Positions 11,538-23,111 of a stretch of DNA of 64,000 nucleotides are shown here, piece by piece (position 1 is the stretch's first letter; every line of letters starts with the position of its first letter). The stretch covers positions 1,254,977 to 1,318,976 of the forward strand of contig NW_006917091.1 in the NCBI RefSeq assembly GCF_000516985.1, read 5' to 3'. The notes beneath the pieces are model-generated. The model ran no database searches. It was not told the origin of the DNA and saw only the letters and a list, made by a program, of their open reading frames with translations. This DNA is from Pestalotiopsis fici W106-1 (lineage: Eukaryota > Ascomycota > Sordariomycetes > Amphisphaeriales > Sporocadaceae). The translations under genes were made by a program, and so were the position numbers.

Positions 11538-12593
11538 CCATGTAGATGAGAAGTTGACGATCTTGCGATTCAAGACACCTCTGACGGGATCAGAGGTCGG
11601 GTACGCGAACTGAGTGGCAGCGGCGAGCTCCAAGCTTGAAGACACAAAGATCTGTAATCAAGGAGTGAATTGTAAATATCCCCTTTCAAGCGGCCCCAAA
11701 TACCAAAGCACGCCTATCCATGAGCTGACAAAAACAAGGGTTCGTACCGTTTGCTAATGAGCACACCTGGCATGTTGGCCTATTAGGTTACGATTGTTGG
11801 GGCTATCACAAAAAGTGTCAGCCCGATAAGATGCCTTATAATGCGCCACCACGAGTTTGTCTTCTCAAAAAAGGCATACTTATGATAAAAGGATATAATA
11901 AAAAACTACATTAGAAAAGCACCACCTTTTTAAATACATGTAGCAAGCAGTATTACTCTGGCGGTACGGGGAATGCAAAGTCAGTGGTACCCGGTTTTTA
12001 TCGACTATACCATGGCTTAGCGCTTACTTGTAAACTAATAAGTTTCGAGTCCAAGGTTAACTAAGTACATATGTATATCTGTTGCGGAAACGCGTGTATA
12101 TCTTTACACTAGCCTGAGCTCAGTGCGGAGCTCCCACTTTTGCAGATATGGCCTGGCGATATATCGCGCACCACATTATCTCACGTTAAATTAGCGCACT
12201 CCTTCTGACAAGGGTTTTGTGTCCATACGACTGAATAAAGTCCAATGTGTGCTATTTGGCTTGCACGACAAGCTCCTGGGTGTATTCGAGGCATGGTTCT
12301 ATGGGAGTCTCAATGTTCAAAGCCGTCTCCAGAAAAATCAGGCTGCAGGAAAGGTTGCATTCATATCCGTGTGGTGATAATCTCGTGATGCCGCGTAGCA
12401 TCCCGACACACGTGGTGAGAACTATGATAAGGCGATCCAATTAAACAATGCAAGGCTTTCAGCCCCCAAGAGGACGCATCGGGGTGATTTATGACCAACC
12501 TCTCTCGCCCGCTTGTGCAAGATTTCGCAGTTTTTACCCTCGCAACCCAACTAGGTCACGGCTCATCAATAATCTTGAGACTGCTGCATTATT
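11538..12593. other. Intergenic, about 1 kb, no gene seen
   Basis: The sequence has no convincing open frame. The 3' end is the promoter region of the HET gene that follows. Confidence 0.5.
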
Positions 12594-14591
12594 ATGAGCA
12601 GGCCGAAGTACTCCGCCCTGCTGGAGCTCGCATCAACCCGGCAGTTCCGGCTGCTGAAACTGCACCGTGGTTTTAATGAGCCCCTCTCGGGGGAGCTGAT
12701 CCACTCGACAATCCATCAATCGCCGCCGTTTCGAGCACTATCGTACACGTGGAACACGGCCTTTGAAGACAATGATAGCGAGAAGGACCTGCCACCCAGC
12801 GTTATCATTGTCGACGGCATTCCCGTGTCAATCGGCCAGAATTTGGCCACGGCGCTAGTTGCCCTTCGTGATTGGCATGGCGGCGCTGACGGCTTTGTTT
12901 GGAATGATGCCATTTGCATTGACCAGAACAATTACGCTGAGCGCGCCTATCAGGTGTCCATCATGGGCGAGATTTACAATGCGGCCGACAGCGTTTCTGT
13001 CTGGCTGGGAACCGAGGCACAGGACTCGGACCGGGCCATAGACTTCCTCAGGCTGCTGGCTCGTGTCCACCGGGAGCCCAAGGATAGGCGCACCAAGACG
13101 CTGGCGATGGCTCGAAATCCCAAGATGGAAGCCGAGTGGAAAGCACTGGATGCGCTTTGGAAGCGACGCTGGTGGCATCGCGCGTGGGTGCTGCAGGAGA
13201 CGGCCCTGGCACGGCGATCCGACTTCAGCTGCGGACGCGGCCTCATCCTTGACAGTGACGTCTACGACGGCACACAGGCGTTGAGAGATGTATGGCCTGC
13301 CTTGCGCGAGATCCTGGCTGTGAATTACGACATTGTACTGCGCGAGTCAACCTTTAATGCCATCAACGGTATTACGCGCATCCGCAAGGCACGTCTAGAA
13401 GGCACACTTTTCAACATGCTGACGTGCCACTTCCGCACCACGAGCCCTCGTGCTACCGATCCGCGCGACTATATCTTTGCAAAAATGGGCTTGGCCTCAA
13501 ATGGCTACTTGGTGAAACCCAGCTATAGCGAATCTGTAGAGGAAGTCTACACACGCTTCGTCGTCGACTATATAGAAGGCACGCGCTCCCTTGATATCAT
13601 TCATTCTGACGGCCGCCCGCGAGTGATTCCCAATCTGCCAAGCTGGGTCCCTGACTGGTCCACTCATCATAATGCCGAGCCTATCCAACCCGAACTGACC
13701 GCCACTCAGCTCGAACCGAATCCCAGCTACCGTCCCTACCGGGCCAGCAACGAGCTACTGGCGTCGGTTGTCTTCGAATCGCCGGTACCAGTAGCAGAAG
13801 GAAGATCAACTGCATCAGCAGGTGCGCGGCTTGCCAAGCTGAAATGTCGTGGACGATACTTTGATACCGTTGACGGGGTCACGCGCGTCGACAAGGAGGT
13901 TTCGTATGAGCCATACTATACCTACGAGCGCATTGTTGACCCTGCAGTTGAACCACGGTCTAACAAGAAAAGCTTCTACGCTAGCGAACGCGAAGTGGTC
14001 GAGGCCATCTGCAATAGCGTCTTCTCGGTAGTCAATCATGACGGAAATTTATGGCCTGCCGGGTCAAGCAACACCCTCATCTCGCACTTTGCCAATGCCG
14101 AGGCACTCTTACAGCACAGCGACGAGTATGACGACTACGATGGTGACGAAGACAGAATCGATTTAGAACTACTAATTCCAGGGTATCGCTGCTTGCGTGA
14201 CTTTAGAATCGGCGGCCGCACGATTGCTGATATGATGTGCGGGGCAGCATCGCACAGGCGCGCTGTAATGCCGGTACGGAAGGCAAGCCATGAATTATAC
14301 CACAGAGCCGGTAGCGGTTTTGGACCGCATGATATTGATAGAAAGTTTAGAGACTCTCTGTTATATCGACGCTGGCTGACGACAGCCGACAAGGGCGCAG
14401 TAGGCAGCGGCCCGTTGGAAACGAGGGCTGGCGATGTTGTGGTTATTCTCAACGGCTGCACGATTCCTGTCATACTGCGCCCAGAAGGTGAGGAGCAATA
14501 CTCTGTCGTTGGTGCTGGGTTTGTGCATGGTATCATGTATGGCGAGGCTGCGGAGAATAAAACTGACGAGCGGTGGTTTGCACTGATCTGA
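12594..14591 (+). CDS. HET-domain protein, 665 aa
   Basis: Single exon starting MSRPKYSALLEL. The N-terminal HET (heterokaryon incompatibility) domain is complete: ALSYTW at residues 48-53, DAICIDQNN at 105-113 followed by QVSIMGEIY and a VWLG strand, and RAWVLQE at 196-202. The middle holds the usual LPSWVPDWS motif, and the C-terminal end has GDVVVILNGCTIPVILRP, the conserved terminal box of this family. HET proteins trigger cell death when strains or species fuse, and the HET domain resembles TIR-like folds. There is no NACHT or repeat partner in the same chain. The frame is intact from start to stop, so it is probably functional. Confidence 0.93.
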   Translation: MSRPKYSALLELASTRQFRLLKLHRGFNEPLSGELIHSTIHQSPPFRALSYTWNTAFEDNDSEKDLPPSVIIVDGIPVSIGQNLATALVALRDWHGGADGFVWNDAICIDQNNYAERAYQVSIMGEIYNAADSVSVWLGTEAQDSDRAIDFLRLLARVHREPKDRRTKTLAMARNPKMEAEWKALDALWKRRWWHRAWVLQETALARRSDFSCGRGLILDSDVYDGTQALRDVWPALREILAVNYDIVLRESTFNAINGITRIRKARLEGTLFNMLTCHFRTTSPRATDPRDYIFAKMGLASNGYLVKPSYSESVEEVYTRFVVDYIEGTRSLDIIHSDGRPRVIPNLPSWVPDWSTHHNAEPIQPELTATQLEPNPSYRPYRASNELLASVVFESPVPVAEGRSTASAGARLAKLKCRGRYFDTVDGVTRVDKEVSYEPYYTYERIVDPAVEPRSNKKSFYASEREVVEAICNSVFSVVNHDGNLWPAGSSNTLISHFANAEALLQHSDEYDDYDGDEDRIDLELLIPGYRCLRDFRIGGRTIADMMCGAASHRRAVMPVRKASHELYHRAGSGFGPHDIDRKFRDSLLYRRWLTTADKGAVGSGPLETRAGDVVVILNGCTIPVILRPEGEEQYSVVGAGFVHGIMYGEAAENKTDERWFALI

Positions 14592-14929
14592 CTAGACGGT
14601 CCTTTCGCCAAGGCTCAGTCAGTACACGTGGAAACTTGCTTTGGTCCGTCGACTTATCCCTTGAAGCAGGATAGGCTGTTGTGTGTAACTGAATCGGACA
14701 AATTGGTCAGAGCTACGAATTGTTGTCATTTAATGAAAGAAATCATCGGTGCATGCAGAGCTACATACATTGGCTTACGTAGTACAGGGGTCCCTCCAAG
14801 CTGAATACTATGACGTCACATGGCTGCCTGTCCCGGCTGTGACTGCACGAAACGAGGGAATTTTCGTTGTGTCGAATATCTGACTTCCAGAAGATCGACA
14901 GAAGCAAAAGCTCAAGGTAGTCTCAAGAG
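14592..14929. other. Intergenic, promoter of second HET gene
   Basis: Contains a TGACGTCA site at about 14811-14818, a perfect ATF/CREB-type palindrome, 112 bases before the start codon of the next HET gene. No coding is seen. Confidence 0.4.
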
Positions 14930-17122
14930 ATGGCACTGTGCTCACGCTGCCTCGCTATCCCATTCGGTATCCTCCCCGATCATCCTCCCGTGGGTAGTTT
15001 CTATCGCCTGTTCGACGAAAGTGAACTTCCTTCCATATCGTGTGAATATGAACAACAACAGCCGTTGGGATATCCATGGCACACCGATCTAGACTCACTG
15101 GCGGCGTCTGTGTCCGCATGTGTTCTCTGTGCTACTATCCATCAAGGGTTTCAAGTGTGGCTGAGCCACTTTGAGCGTGGCCAGAAGAAGCAATTCTATG
15201 TCGAGTTCCAGGATACATATGATGAATCCGTACCAAGCGGGGAAAGGTTATGGTTAACGAAGCGCCCTAGCCAAAGTCCTGGGCTCAGTGTACTTGCGAA
15301 GGACCCCAAAAAGCGTCGCAAGTTTTATGTCCTTGCAGTTGTGGCATTCAGTGTTGATGCAAGTGAGTTACTTAGGATATGACCAACTCTCCGTCTTGTT
15401 CCTATTATTCTACCATTGCATCGCTAACTTTTCCTCACTGACGAACAGGCAACCCGGCAGCCCATGTTATGCAACTGCGTCCACCGGAATTAGACTCCGG
15501 CTCAGTGCACAGTCTCAATATTGCTGCAGAGTTCTTGAAAGCATGTCGTGATCAGCATGATGGCTGTCACGTCGAGGAATCCCCATTGCCGACTAGGGTT
15601 CTTGACACCGACCTCCCAGATGGAATGGTAAAACTCATCGAGCCTCATGGACAGTCTGGAAAATATGCTTGTCTTTCATACTGTGTAAGTAAATTGAATT
15701 TCTTGGAGAAACGCTATCTATGCGCCTTCATACTGACCAAGCCATCACCAGTGGGGCGGAGTTGATAATTTTATCACCTCTCAGAGCACGATTGACTCTA
15801 GGCGCTCGGGATTTCATGTTTCAGAGCTTCCAAAGACATTGGGTGACGCCGTGAAGACGATTCGGCATCTCGGCATTCGTTATCTATGGGTCGATAGCCT
15901 TTGTATCTGCCAGGACGACCCCCAGGATTGGGCCCAAGAGTCAGCTCGAATGGCCGACGTCTATTCCAATGCTTACCTTGTAATTGCTGCAAATCGCTCT
16001 GCCGACGCTTCTGGTGGCTGCTTCCATTCCCGCACCGCCCAACCTTCATGCGAAGTCGACCTCCCAGGTTACGCCGACAATGTCCATGTCAGATGTGTAC
16101 TTCTCAGCGATGAAATCGACTGGGATCACGGGGGTTTCACTTCTGAACCCCTCTCAAAGAGAGCTTGGGGTTTACAGGAACGCGCTTTGGCTCGGCGCGT
16201 TCTGCATTTCAATTCTCGGCAACTATACTATGAATGTGACAACGGTATTGTGAGTGAGGACGGTAGCCGTCAGACTCGCCTGCATGGTAATCTTCCACGT
16301 CCGCATCAGAAGATAGTTCAGTCGGACAAGGAAAATCTACATACTCTATGGTATTCTCTGGTCTGGGAGTACGGGGAGCGTGACCTCACATACGCAACTG
16401 ACAAATTACCGGCTATGAGTGGCCTCGCCAGGGTGCTGTCAACGAGAATTGGAGCTGACTATGTAGCGGGAATCTGGAGCGATGCATTGATTGACGGCTT
16501 GGCTTGGCAGAGTCTCGACTCTGGGCAACCAGCTTTACAGGATCCTTATGTCGGTCCAAGCTGGAGTTGGGCGAGTTATGGTGGCGTCGCCGCCATAGGG
16601 CATGGGCGGAGATCCCGATACATTGACATTGCGACAGTTCTAAACTGGAAATTGGAACTGAAATCCGAGGCGAACCCATTTGGCGCATTGTCCGGGGCGT
16701 CGCTACAGATTCGTGGCCCGATAGTTCCTCTCTTCGCGTCGGAAGATACAGATGAAGATGCCGTCAAACGCGAAAGGGCCGGGCTTCCTCCATCAGTGCG
16801 GGGCACAACCTCGGACGTAGAGGACGCCGAGTCTTCTGAGTATATATTCTTTGATTACGAAGAAGTCCCCAGATCAGGGACATGGAGAAATATGAGCATG
16901 AAAGTCTTGTTACTGGCCACCCTCGTGGCAGAAAATGGGAACGATGAGGACAAAGATGAGGAAACAGAGCCAGACCCATCAGTATTTGGCTTGGTGGTAA
17001 TCGATGCAGGTGCTCCAACCGCAAACGAAATGCAAAGGATTGGTTGGATGTTTTTACCCGCAAAAGAGGCTGATAGAATACAAGAAGACGAAGCCAATTG
17101 GCGGACTACTAACCTGATATGA
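14930..17122 (+). CDS. HET-domain protein, 679 aa, three exons
   Basis: Exons 14930-15362, 15449-15684 and 15752-17122 are joined by introns with GTGAGT...CAG and GTAAGT...CAG signals, and the phases agree. The start gives MALCSRCL, and an LCxxC opening is common in this HET subgroup. The HET domain reads YACLSYCWGG across the second junction (about residues 217-226), YLWVDSLCICQDD (267-279), then ARMADVYSNAYLVIAA, and GLQERALARR at 363-372. The C-terminal half has PYVGPSWSWAS, typical of the family. It is a different HET subtype from the 12.6 kb gene (CICQDD instead of CIDQNN). The region after residue 520 is acidic. The gene appears intact. Confidence 0.93.
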
Positions 17123-17798
17123 TGCACAAGACCTTCTTCCACCAACGAAAGGGGACGGACGAAAAGATAGCTAGATCCTCAGAGGCTTTTTTTTTTTTTT
17201 TTTTTTTTCCCTTCCCTGAAGTTTTTAAGAGCTATCTAGTAGACTCCACCAAGTGATCTATAGTGCGTACTATCTCAGTGCGACAATACAAATGTGTTGC
17301 CTATGGTGATTGCAGTGTCATGATAATTCCAACGTTCTAGTCAACACGTGTCCCCTGTCCCTCATTAGACCTCAGTGTAATCCGTCATCTAGCCTAAAGT
17401 ACATGTTATATAATCTGGTCCAGTGTTTGATTTGATCATATACCTCCTTCATCCTTCAAGTCTCCTGAGAATTCGGGTGGCTGAAATAATCCGCGATGTG
17501 GCCGTTTTTCGGTGCAGCCACTTTTTTTTTTTTTTTTTTTGGCAAAGCGGGGTTGGGCAACGAGAGATACAGTCCCTGTCAGGCGCAGCACAGACGTTGC
17601 GACGAATGATCAAGACATTTGAGATAGCGATATATTGCCACATTTTCCTTAGAGATCACAATGAAAGATTTATTCTAAGAAGTAGCAGCTTGGAAGTCGT
17701 CAATCCCATGCGTCCTCCCAGAAAACCAGCCACCAAAGTTGAGCAACACCAATTACCGTGATGTATAGCAGGGCCCGAGATAGTGGCGGGAACCAGAT
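17123..17798. other. Intergenic with two poly-T tracts
   Basis: T-runs of about 20 bases lie at 17188-17209 and 17521-17540. No coding is supported. The region lies between the convergent 3' ends of the HET gene and the metallopeptidase gene. Confidence 0.5.
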
Positions 17799-18938
17799 CT
17801 AGTTAGCTGACATTTCAGCTCGGCACATCTTCACCCCGCTATAAGGATCTTTCAGCTTCAGCATGCCGCTGCAGCATCCCGGGCTCCCGGGTCGCACTGC
17901 TGACATGCTTATCAACAATAGTTTTACATCTTCGCAGAGATCTTTTATATGTAGATAGGAAGAAAACCAGTTCAGTACGTTATTTAGTATCCTCGCTCTA
18001 GAATTCCAACTTGCTTCCAAGCAGCCCTTATATGTGGTTGGTATTCCCGTGGCGCGAAATGAACGGTAGACTGCAAAATGCTTGAATGTCTTGTAGTCTC
18101 TGTATGATTTTTTACCTTTCCCGCCCTTGCCTAGCTGTCGCATCGACTGATACCAGATCATCCCCACCGTTTCCCAGGAGGGATGGCCAACTGATGTGCA
18201 AGCAAGATAGAAAGCATGGTTTGGAATACCTGAGTTGCGATGGATACCGTAGTCATCTCCTTTGTCTGAGTCATCATAGTTGCTCATATGACTGGGTTGG
18301 TCATAGTTTTCTGGCGTTCTCAGACTCCGGAGGCCGTGTTGATCAGGCCAATGCACGCCACTCCCAAATACCCAATTAGCCGAACTAGGGTCACGTTGAT
18401 CGAGTTTCCAATGTTTAAGCATGATGCCGAAACAGTCAGCCAGGGACTCCTCCAACGCCCCAGACTCACCACCGCCCGGCAGATCAGTCGTTTTCGAAAT
18501 GACTACCAAGTTAAGATTTTGTTAGCTTTGGCTTGCAAGAAGAACAACGGTTAACTTACTCGCATGAGTACATTCATGGCCCACGACATCCAGTAGCGTC
18601 AGGAAAGGTTGATCACCACGCCACTCTAGATCCCTCGGTCTTTCAAATAACAGACAACCATGACCATCCTGCCAATCTGAGATGTACTCAGCACCATCCT
18701 GCCAATCTGAGATGGACCCAGCACCATTTTCTTCTTCCGAACCATCTTCTTCCTCCTTAGTCTCGTGGATGAAGCTATGAGGGGGCCAGAAACCGTGAAA
18801 GCTTCCTCTCAGGCCGAAACAGTCATGATAGAAAACATAGACGTCTTGCAATATTTCGGCATGCAATTGGTATATGTCCAGAGGTCTTCCATGAGTTGTC
18901 GTGAAGTGAAGCGAGTTCTTATGGTACAGGCGAATCAT
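17799..18938 (-). CDS. M4-family (thermolysin/protealysin-type) metallopeptidase, probably 5'-truncated
   Basis: Exons 18938-18560 and 18502-17799 are joined over a 57 bp intron (GTAAGT...TAG), giving 360 residues. The zinc site is complete: GHECTH (HExxH at 121-125) is encoded right at the splice junction, followed by GESGALEESLADCFG, which holds the third ligand Glu145. The catalytic-domain block GIHRNSGIPNHAFYLA contains the conserved active-site His. M4 enzymes are usually secreted or bacterial-type; no signal peptide is seen, and the part before HExxH is short for the family, so the 5' end may be lost. A 30 bp tandem duplication (18664-18723) repeats about ten residues (ISDWQDG). The C-terminal ~100 residues no longer match the family, so a missed intron or decay there is possible. 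It abuts the TPR-CHAT relic head to head. Confidence 0.75.
18664..18723. repeat. 30 bp tandem duplication inside the M4 peptidase gene
   Basis: Two copies of a 30-base unit (ccatcctgccaatctgagat plus ten bases) lie side by side and differ at only a few positions in the last ten bases. The length is a multiple of three, so the frame is kept. Confidence 0.8.
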
Positions 18939-21182
18939 CTAATCACGGCAAAGCTTGAAAAGAGCATTCAACTATTCCAAGAGGCACTTAATCTCACGTT
19001 AGAAGATCATCCAACCCGTGTACTTCGACTCCTCAACCTTGGAATCGCATACAGCGACATATATGGGAGAACAGAGGCAGACACAGACCTTGATATGTCC
19101 ATTGAGCGATATCGCGAGGCACTTGACCTTCCGACAATAGATGCTTATCGAGTACTTCTCCTTCAAGGTTTATGAGGTGGATATGCCGACAGATATGTGA
19201 GGACGGGAATGGTCGCGGATATTGAAGTAGCAATCCAACAGCATGAAGAAGCGCTCCATCTCACGCCAGATGATCATCCAGGTCGAAAGGATCATCTTTT
19301 CAATATAGGGAATGACTTCGCTCAGAAATATCAGAAAACAGGGTTCCTGGAAGACCTGGAAATGGCTCTTCAGAGAACCCAAGAAGCGCTTGACGTCATG
19401 TCAAAAGATCACGCGGATCGAGCTCGTCGTCTCGAGGGTCATGGATCCGTCTACAACCTCAAATACGAGAAAACAAAGGCGATGCCCGATTTTGAAGCGG
19501 CTATTCGGCACTACCAGGACGCCCTCCATCATCGCGTATCGCCTCTCAGACATCGAATATTATCTGGGGAAAAGCTAGTCACCCTATACGCCGATGCTCA
19601 TGATTGGCAATCCGCATACCACACCGCTGATGTGACAATTTCTTTGATACCAGCCTTGACGTCGCGCTCCCTTCAGACCTCGGACAAACAAGATCTAATA
19701 GAGGAGAATAGTCATCTAGCTTCAGATGCATTTGCTGTTGCTTTGAAAGCAGATCAATCGCTTCATGACGCATGGCGGCTCCTCGAGCTTGGTCGCGGCA
19801 CAATCGTCGGCTCTTTACACGAGATGCGCACGGATATCTCTGAGCTATATCAACAGCACCCCACCATCGCGACAGAATTCACAGAGCTTCGCGATCAACC
19901 GGGTGCTCCGAAGGAATCAATGCAGGCTATCCAACGTTACGAGATGGCACAGAGATTCGACAATGTGATCGAAGAGATTAGACGTCTCCCAGGATTCGAT
20001 CGGTTTCTTCTAGCCCCTACCGAGGATGAGATAAAGGCTGCTGCAGCCGATGGCCCGATTGTTATCGTGAACGCTAGCAGTTACGGCTGCGACGCACTCA
20101 TCATCAAAGATACATCGATCAAGGCTATGCCACTCTCTCGTGCGCGATATGACGATGTATGTATCCGAGCAGAGACCCTCGCTAGTCCCGAGTCGTTGGA
20201 ACTAGACCCACTGGAATGGTTTTGGGAAGTGGTTGCTAGTCCGATTCTGGAAGCATTGGGAATGCTCGAAACGCCCGTGGGTAACTGGCCGCACATATGG
20301 TGGATTCCCACCGGGCTTTTTGCCAAATTCCCCCTACACGCTGCGGGACGACACGACGGATTCTCCGATGGGGTCCTAGATCGGGTTATCTCGTCATACA
20401 GCTCTTCTATCAAAGTCCTGATCCAAAGCCGACGAAACCGATCAAAGCCTGCCGTATCACCGAAGTCAGGCAGCATAGTATTGCTAGGCATGGAAGAAAC
20501 GCCGGGGCAAAGTCGTCTACAATTCGTTCCAGAAGAGATTGAGCGGCTAGAAGGGCTTCATACGTCGACACTATTGCGGATAATTCGTCCTTGACCTCTT
20601 CACCAAGACGTTCTCACTGCTGCACGTGATTGTGAGATCTTTCACTTTGCAGGCCATGGCTGTTCCGATACAAAAGACCCATCGAAAAGCTCCTTACTTC
20701 TCATGGATGGACCACTCACGGTTACGTCCTTATTCGAGACCAATCTTTAGAGTTGCAAACCATTCCTAGCGTACCTTTCGGCTTGTAGCACAGGGCAGGT
20801 CCGACACGATGAGCTTGTGGACGAAGGAATCCATCCCACAGGTGCATGTCAGCTCGCTGGATTTCAGCACGTTATTGACACCCTGTGGGAGGTCAACGAC
20901 AAGTCCTGTGTAGAGGTGAAAATGACGACGTACCAATGGATTCAAAATCACGCCATGACCGATGCCGCGGTGAGCGAAGGGCTTCATCGGGCATGTAGAG
21001 AGCTACGAGGACGATGGATGACGGAGAACTCCTCCCGGGCAGCGTTGAGGCGCAGGGAGTGTGAGCCAATTGTGGGGCGCCAGTCACGGTCAATTCAAGA
21101 CAATATGAGAGAAGCGAGGGATGTAGAGGCGGACGACGATGTGCCTCTTTATTGGGTTCCTTATGTTCATTTCGGTATCTAG
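18930..21182 (+). pseudogene. TPR-CHAT protease relic with three in-frame stops
   Basis: A single continuous frame encodes repeated tetratricopeptide units (FQEALNLTLEDHP, HEEALHLTPDDHPGR, TQEALDVMSKDHADR, YQDALHH) followed by a CHAT (caspase HetF-associated) domain. CHAT is a cysteine protease fold; both catalytic residues are visible, His in FHFAGHG (20640-20660) and Cys in AYLSACSTG (20768-20794), as is the terminal IDTLWEVND block. The frame is broken only by TGA at 19173, TGA at 20592 and TAG at 20748, with no frameshift. The TAG sits where the family has Gln, so CAG to TAG fits; the other two fit CGA to TGA. The N-terminus is missing at the junction with the peptidase gene. Such proteins act in fungal and bacterial cell-death pathways. 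It is probably dead, unless stop readthrough or editing occurs. Confidence 0.85.
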
Positions 21183-21640
21183 ATCATTATTACCCAGCCA
21201 CATAAGACTCAACTCGTTGGCAGAAAAGAAACAAAGACACTCTGTTCTTGATCAATAACTAAGTGCTGTTGTTAATATCACTTCTTGGAGCTGTCTGTCC
21301 GTTTCGCCAATCCGATGGAAATTTTTGTTTTTTTTTTCTGTTCGTGGCAGTTTTCAGAGGTGCTGCAGTCGTGCTATTCAATCCCCAGCCTGGTATAACT
21401 TTGAGCATGAACCAGTGGTGTAGCTGAAATCATTTGTTTTCATGGTAGCCAAGTAAGTCTCAACAGAAATTGGGCTGTTGTATTTACATCTTTGCTGGAG
21501 ACGCGCAACAGCCGCCCGGACCAGCATGACAGAATACGAGCTATGGATTGGCATGACCTTCAAGTGTCCATACACAGCCCCATTTGCCATAACTTTCTGG
21601 ATCAAATAATTCATTCTCCAGTCCGAAACCCCATAACACT
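21183..21640. other. Intergenic between convergent genes
   Basis: No coding is seen. The TPR-CHAT relic and the DUF6594 gene end here from opposite sides. Confidence 0.5.
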
Positions 21641-22623
21641 TCAAAGCTTCTCATTCTGTATTGGGCTCGTATTTGACACGAACACTGTTAGAACAGTTGC
21701 ATATCTGTCACTTTTGTCAACTGTTTGATTCTCCCGCCCGGATCGAAAGGATTCGAAACATACGTTGCACCTGCTACAACTAGTTCCAATGTCCTCGATT
21801 GGGTAAGCTCGGAGATGACCAAGAGATATAGTATCGTAGAAAGAACAATGACGGTCATTCGAGCAGAGACCGCGACGATCGAATTGCATAGGACCACTGG
21901 CATGAGCAGGAGAACCGTGATCAAACATAACAGCAGTGTCCTAGCAGCTCGGCGAATATGAGACCCTGAGTAGATATATACATTTGGATCGTTAGAGACG
22001 TCATGAAAATGACTCTACCTATGTTGTTAGCTTGATATGTCATCCGCGTCTGGCTCTTACCTTTCGGAAATTGCGATCAAATCGGATGAGTTTATCCTCT
22101 ATCCAAGCTTCAAATTGTGCTATTGCATTGTCGCGAGGCGGAGCCAAAGTTATCAGTTCTCGATGCGAAAGATATGCGGCTTCCTCTCTGGCCAGACATC
22201 CGTTCCCGTCCAACCAATTCTGCAAGCTCTCAACATCTCGGTGCTGAGCTTTGCCAAGACTAAGTATCCGGGTTGTTCTTTCGACGAAATCATCTGTTCA
22301 CTGTTAGCCGAAACTTGAAATTAATGTCAGTAATAACATCAGATACCGTAATCAGAAAGGCATGTTTCAATATCCGAGAGAACGGAAATACGATCCACAT
22401 TCCGGTCGCATCGGCTCTTCCCAAGAAACAGAAGAGATGCTTCGTTACGATCGACCTCTTCGAGCTTTTGCTCGAGCATAGAAAGTCGATCTTGTTTAAG
22501 CAGCAAGAGTCGAGCTCGGAGCTGGTCAAAGCGTCGACAAAGGAAGTAGGGGCTATAGGCAGACAGGAGCGCAGTGAAACGGGGATATCCGGATGGGTAA
22601 TTCTCGACTTGCTGTGTTAGCAT
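21641..22623 (-). CDS. DUF6594 membrane protein, 274 aa, four exons
   Basis: Exons 22623-22347, 22293-22061, 22014-21764 and 21704-21641 are joined over introns of 53, 46 and 59 bp; every junction restores the frame and the family pattern. The order is typical of DUF6594: GYPRFTALLSAY near the N-terminus, RRFDQLRARLLLLKQDRL, an acidic helix, LQNWLDGNGCLAREEAAYL, LAPPRDN, then RAARTLLLCLITVLLLMP as the first of three C-terminal membrane helices (about 197-213, 222-239 and 252-264). The function of the family is unknown; members are abundant in HET-rich fungal regions. An ATG 62 codons upstream (22809) is in frame, but the region between lacks family similarity, so 22623 was chosen (A at -3). 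The gene looks intact. Confidence 0.85.
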
Positions 22624-23111
22624 ATTTGCCCTTGGAGGAGGGGTTGGTGGAGAAGAATACTCTTTTTCGTTTGCGTTTTGTTTGCAACTCCAGTCTGCGA
22701 CTGCGTGAAAAGCGGAAGATACGATCGCATGCCTGCCATCCGATTTGTAATAATTGTAACAAGTCAAAGGAGGCTCTTTCGAGACAATTCTCGTCACATT
22801 CGAGCACATGGGCCACCAGGTCAAATATGACTTGGGCAGTGGCAAGGCAGTGGATGGTACTATATGCACCAAAGATGTAAGCAAGATGCGGGGGTGAGGA
22901 TCATTACAGAACGTGCAGTATTGGGCGTAATTTAATCAGTCTCGCATTGCGCGGGTAGTACATGAATTCAGTAAGGCTTATTCGCAATCATGATTATATA
23001 AACAAGTCATCACAGCATATCGTCTTTTCAAGCTTCGATGATTCTCCTTCTCCTTCCTTTCTTTCTCTCTCTCGCATCGCCTGCACCAATTGACATTTAC
23101 CACCCCTACGA
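22624..23111. other. Divergent promoter region
   Basis: This lies between the DUF6594 gene (minus) and the small gene that follows (plus). A CT-rich tract at about 23040-23085 (tctccttctccttcctttct) is a typical filamentous-fungus core promoter feature just before the plus-strand start. Confidence 0.5.
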
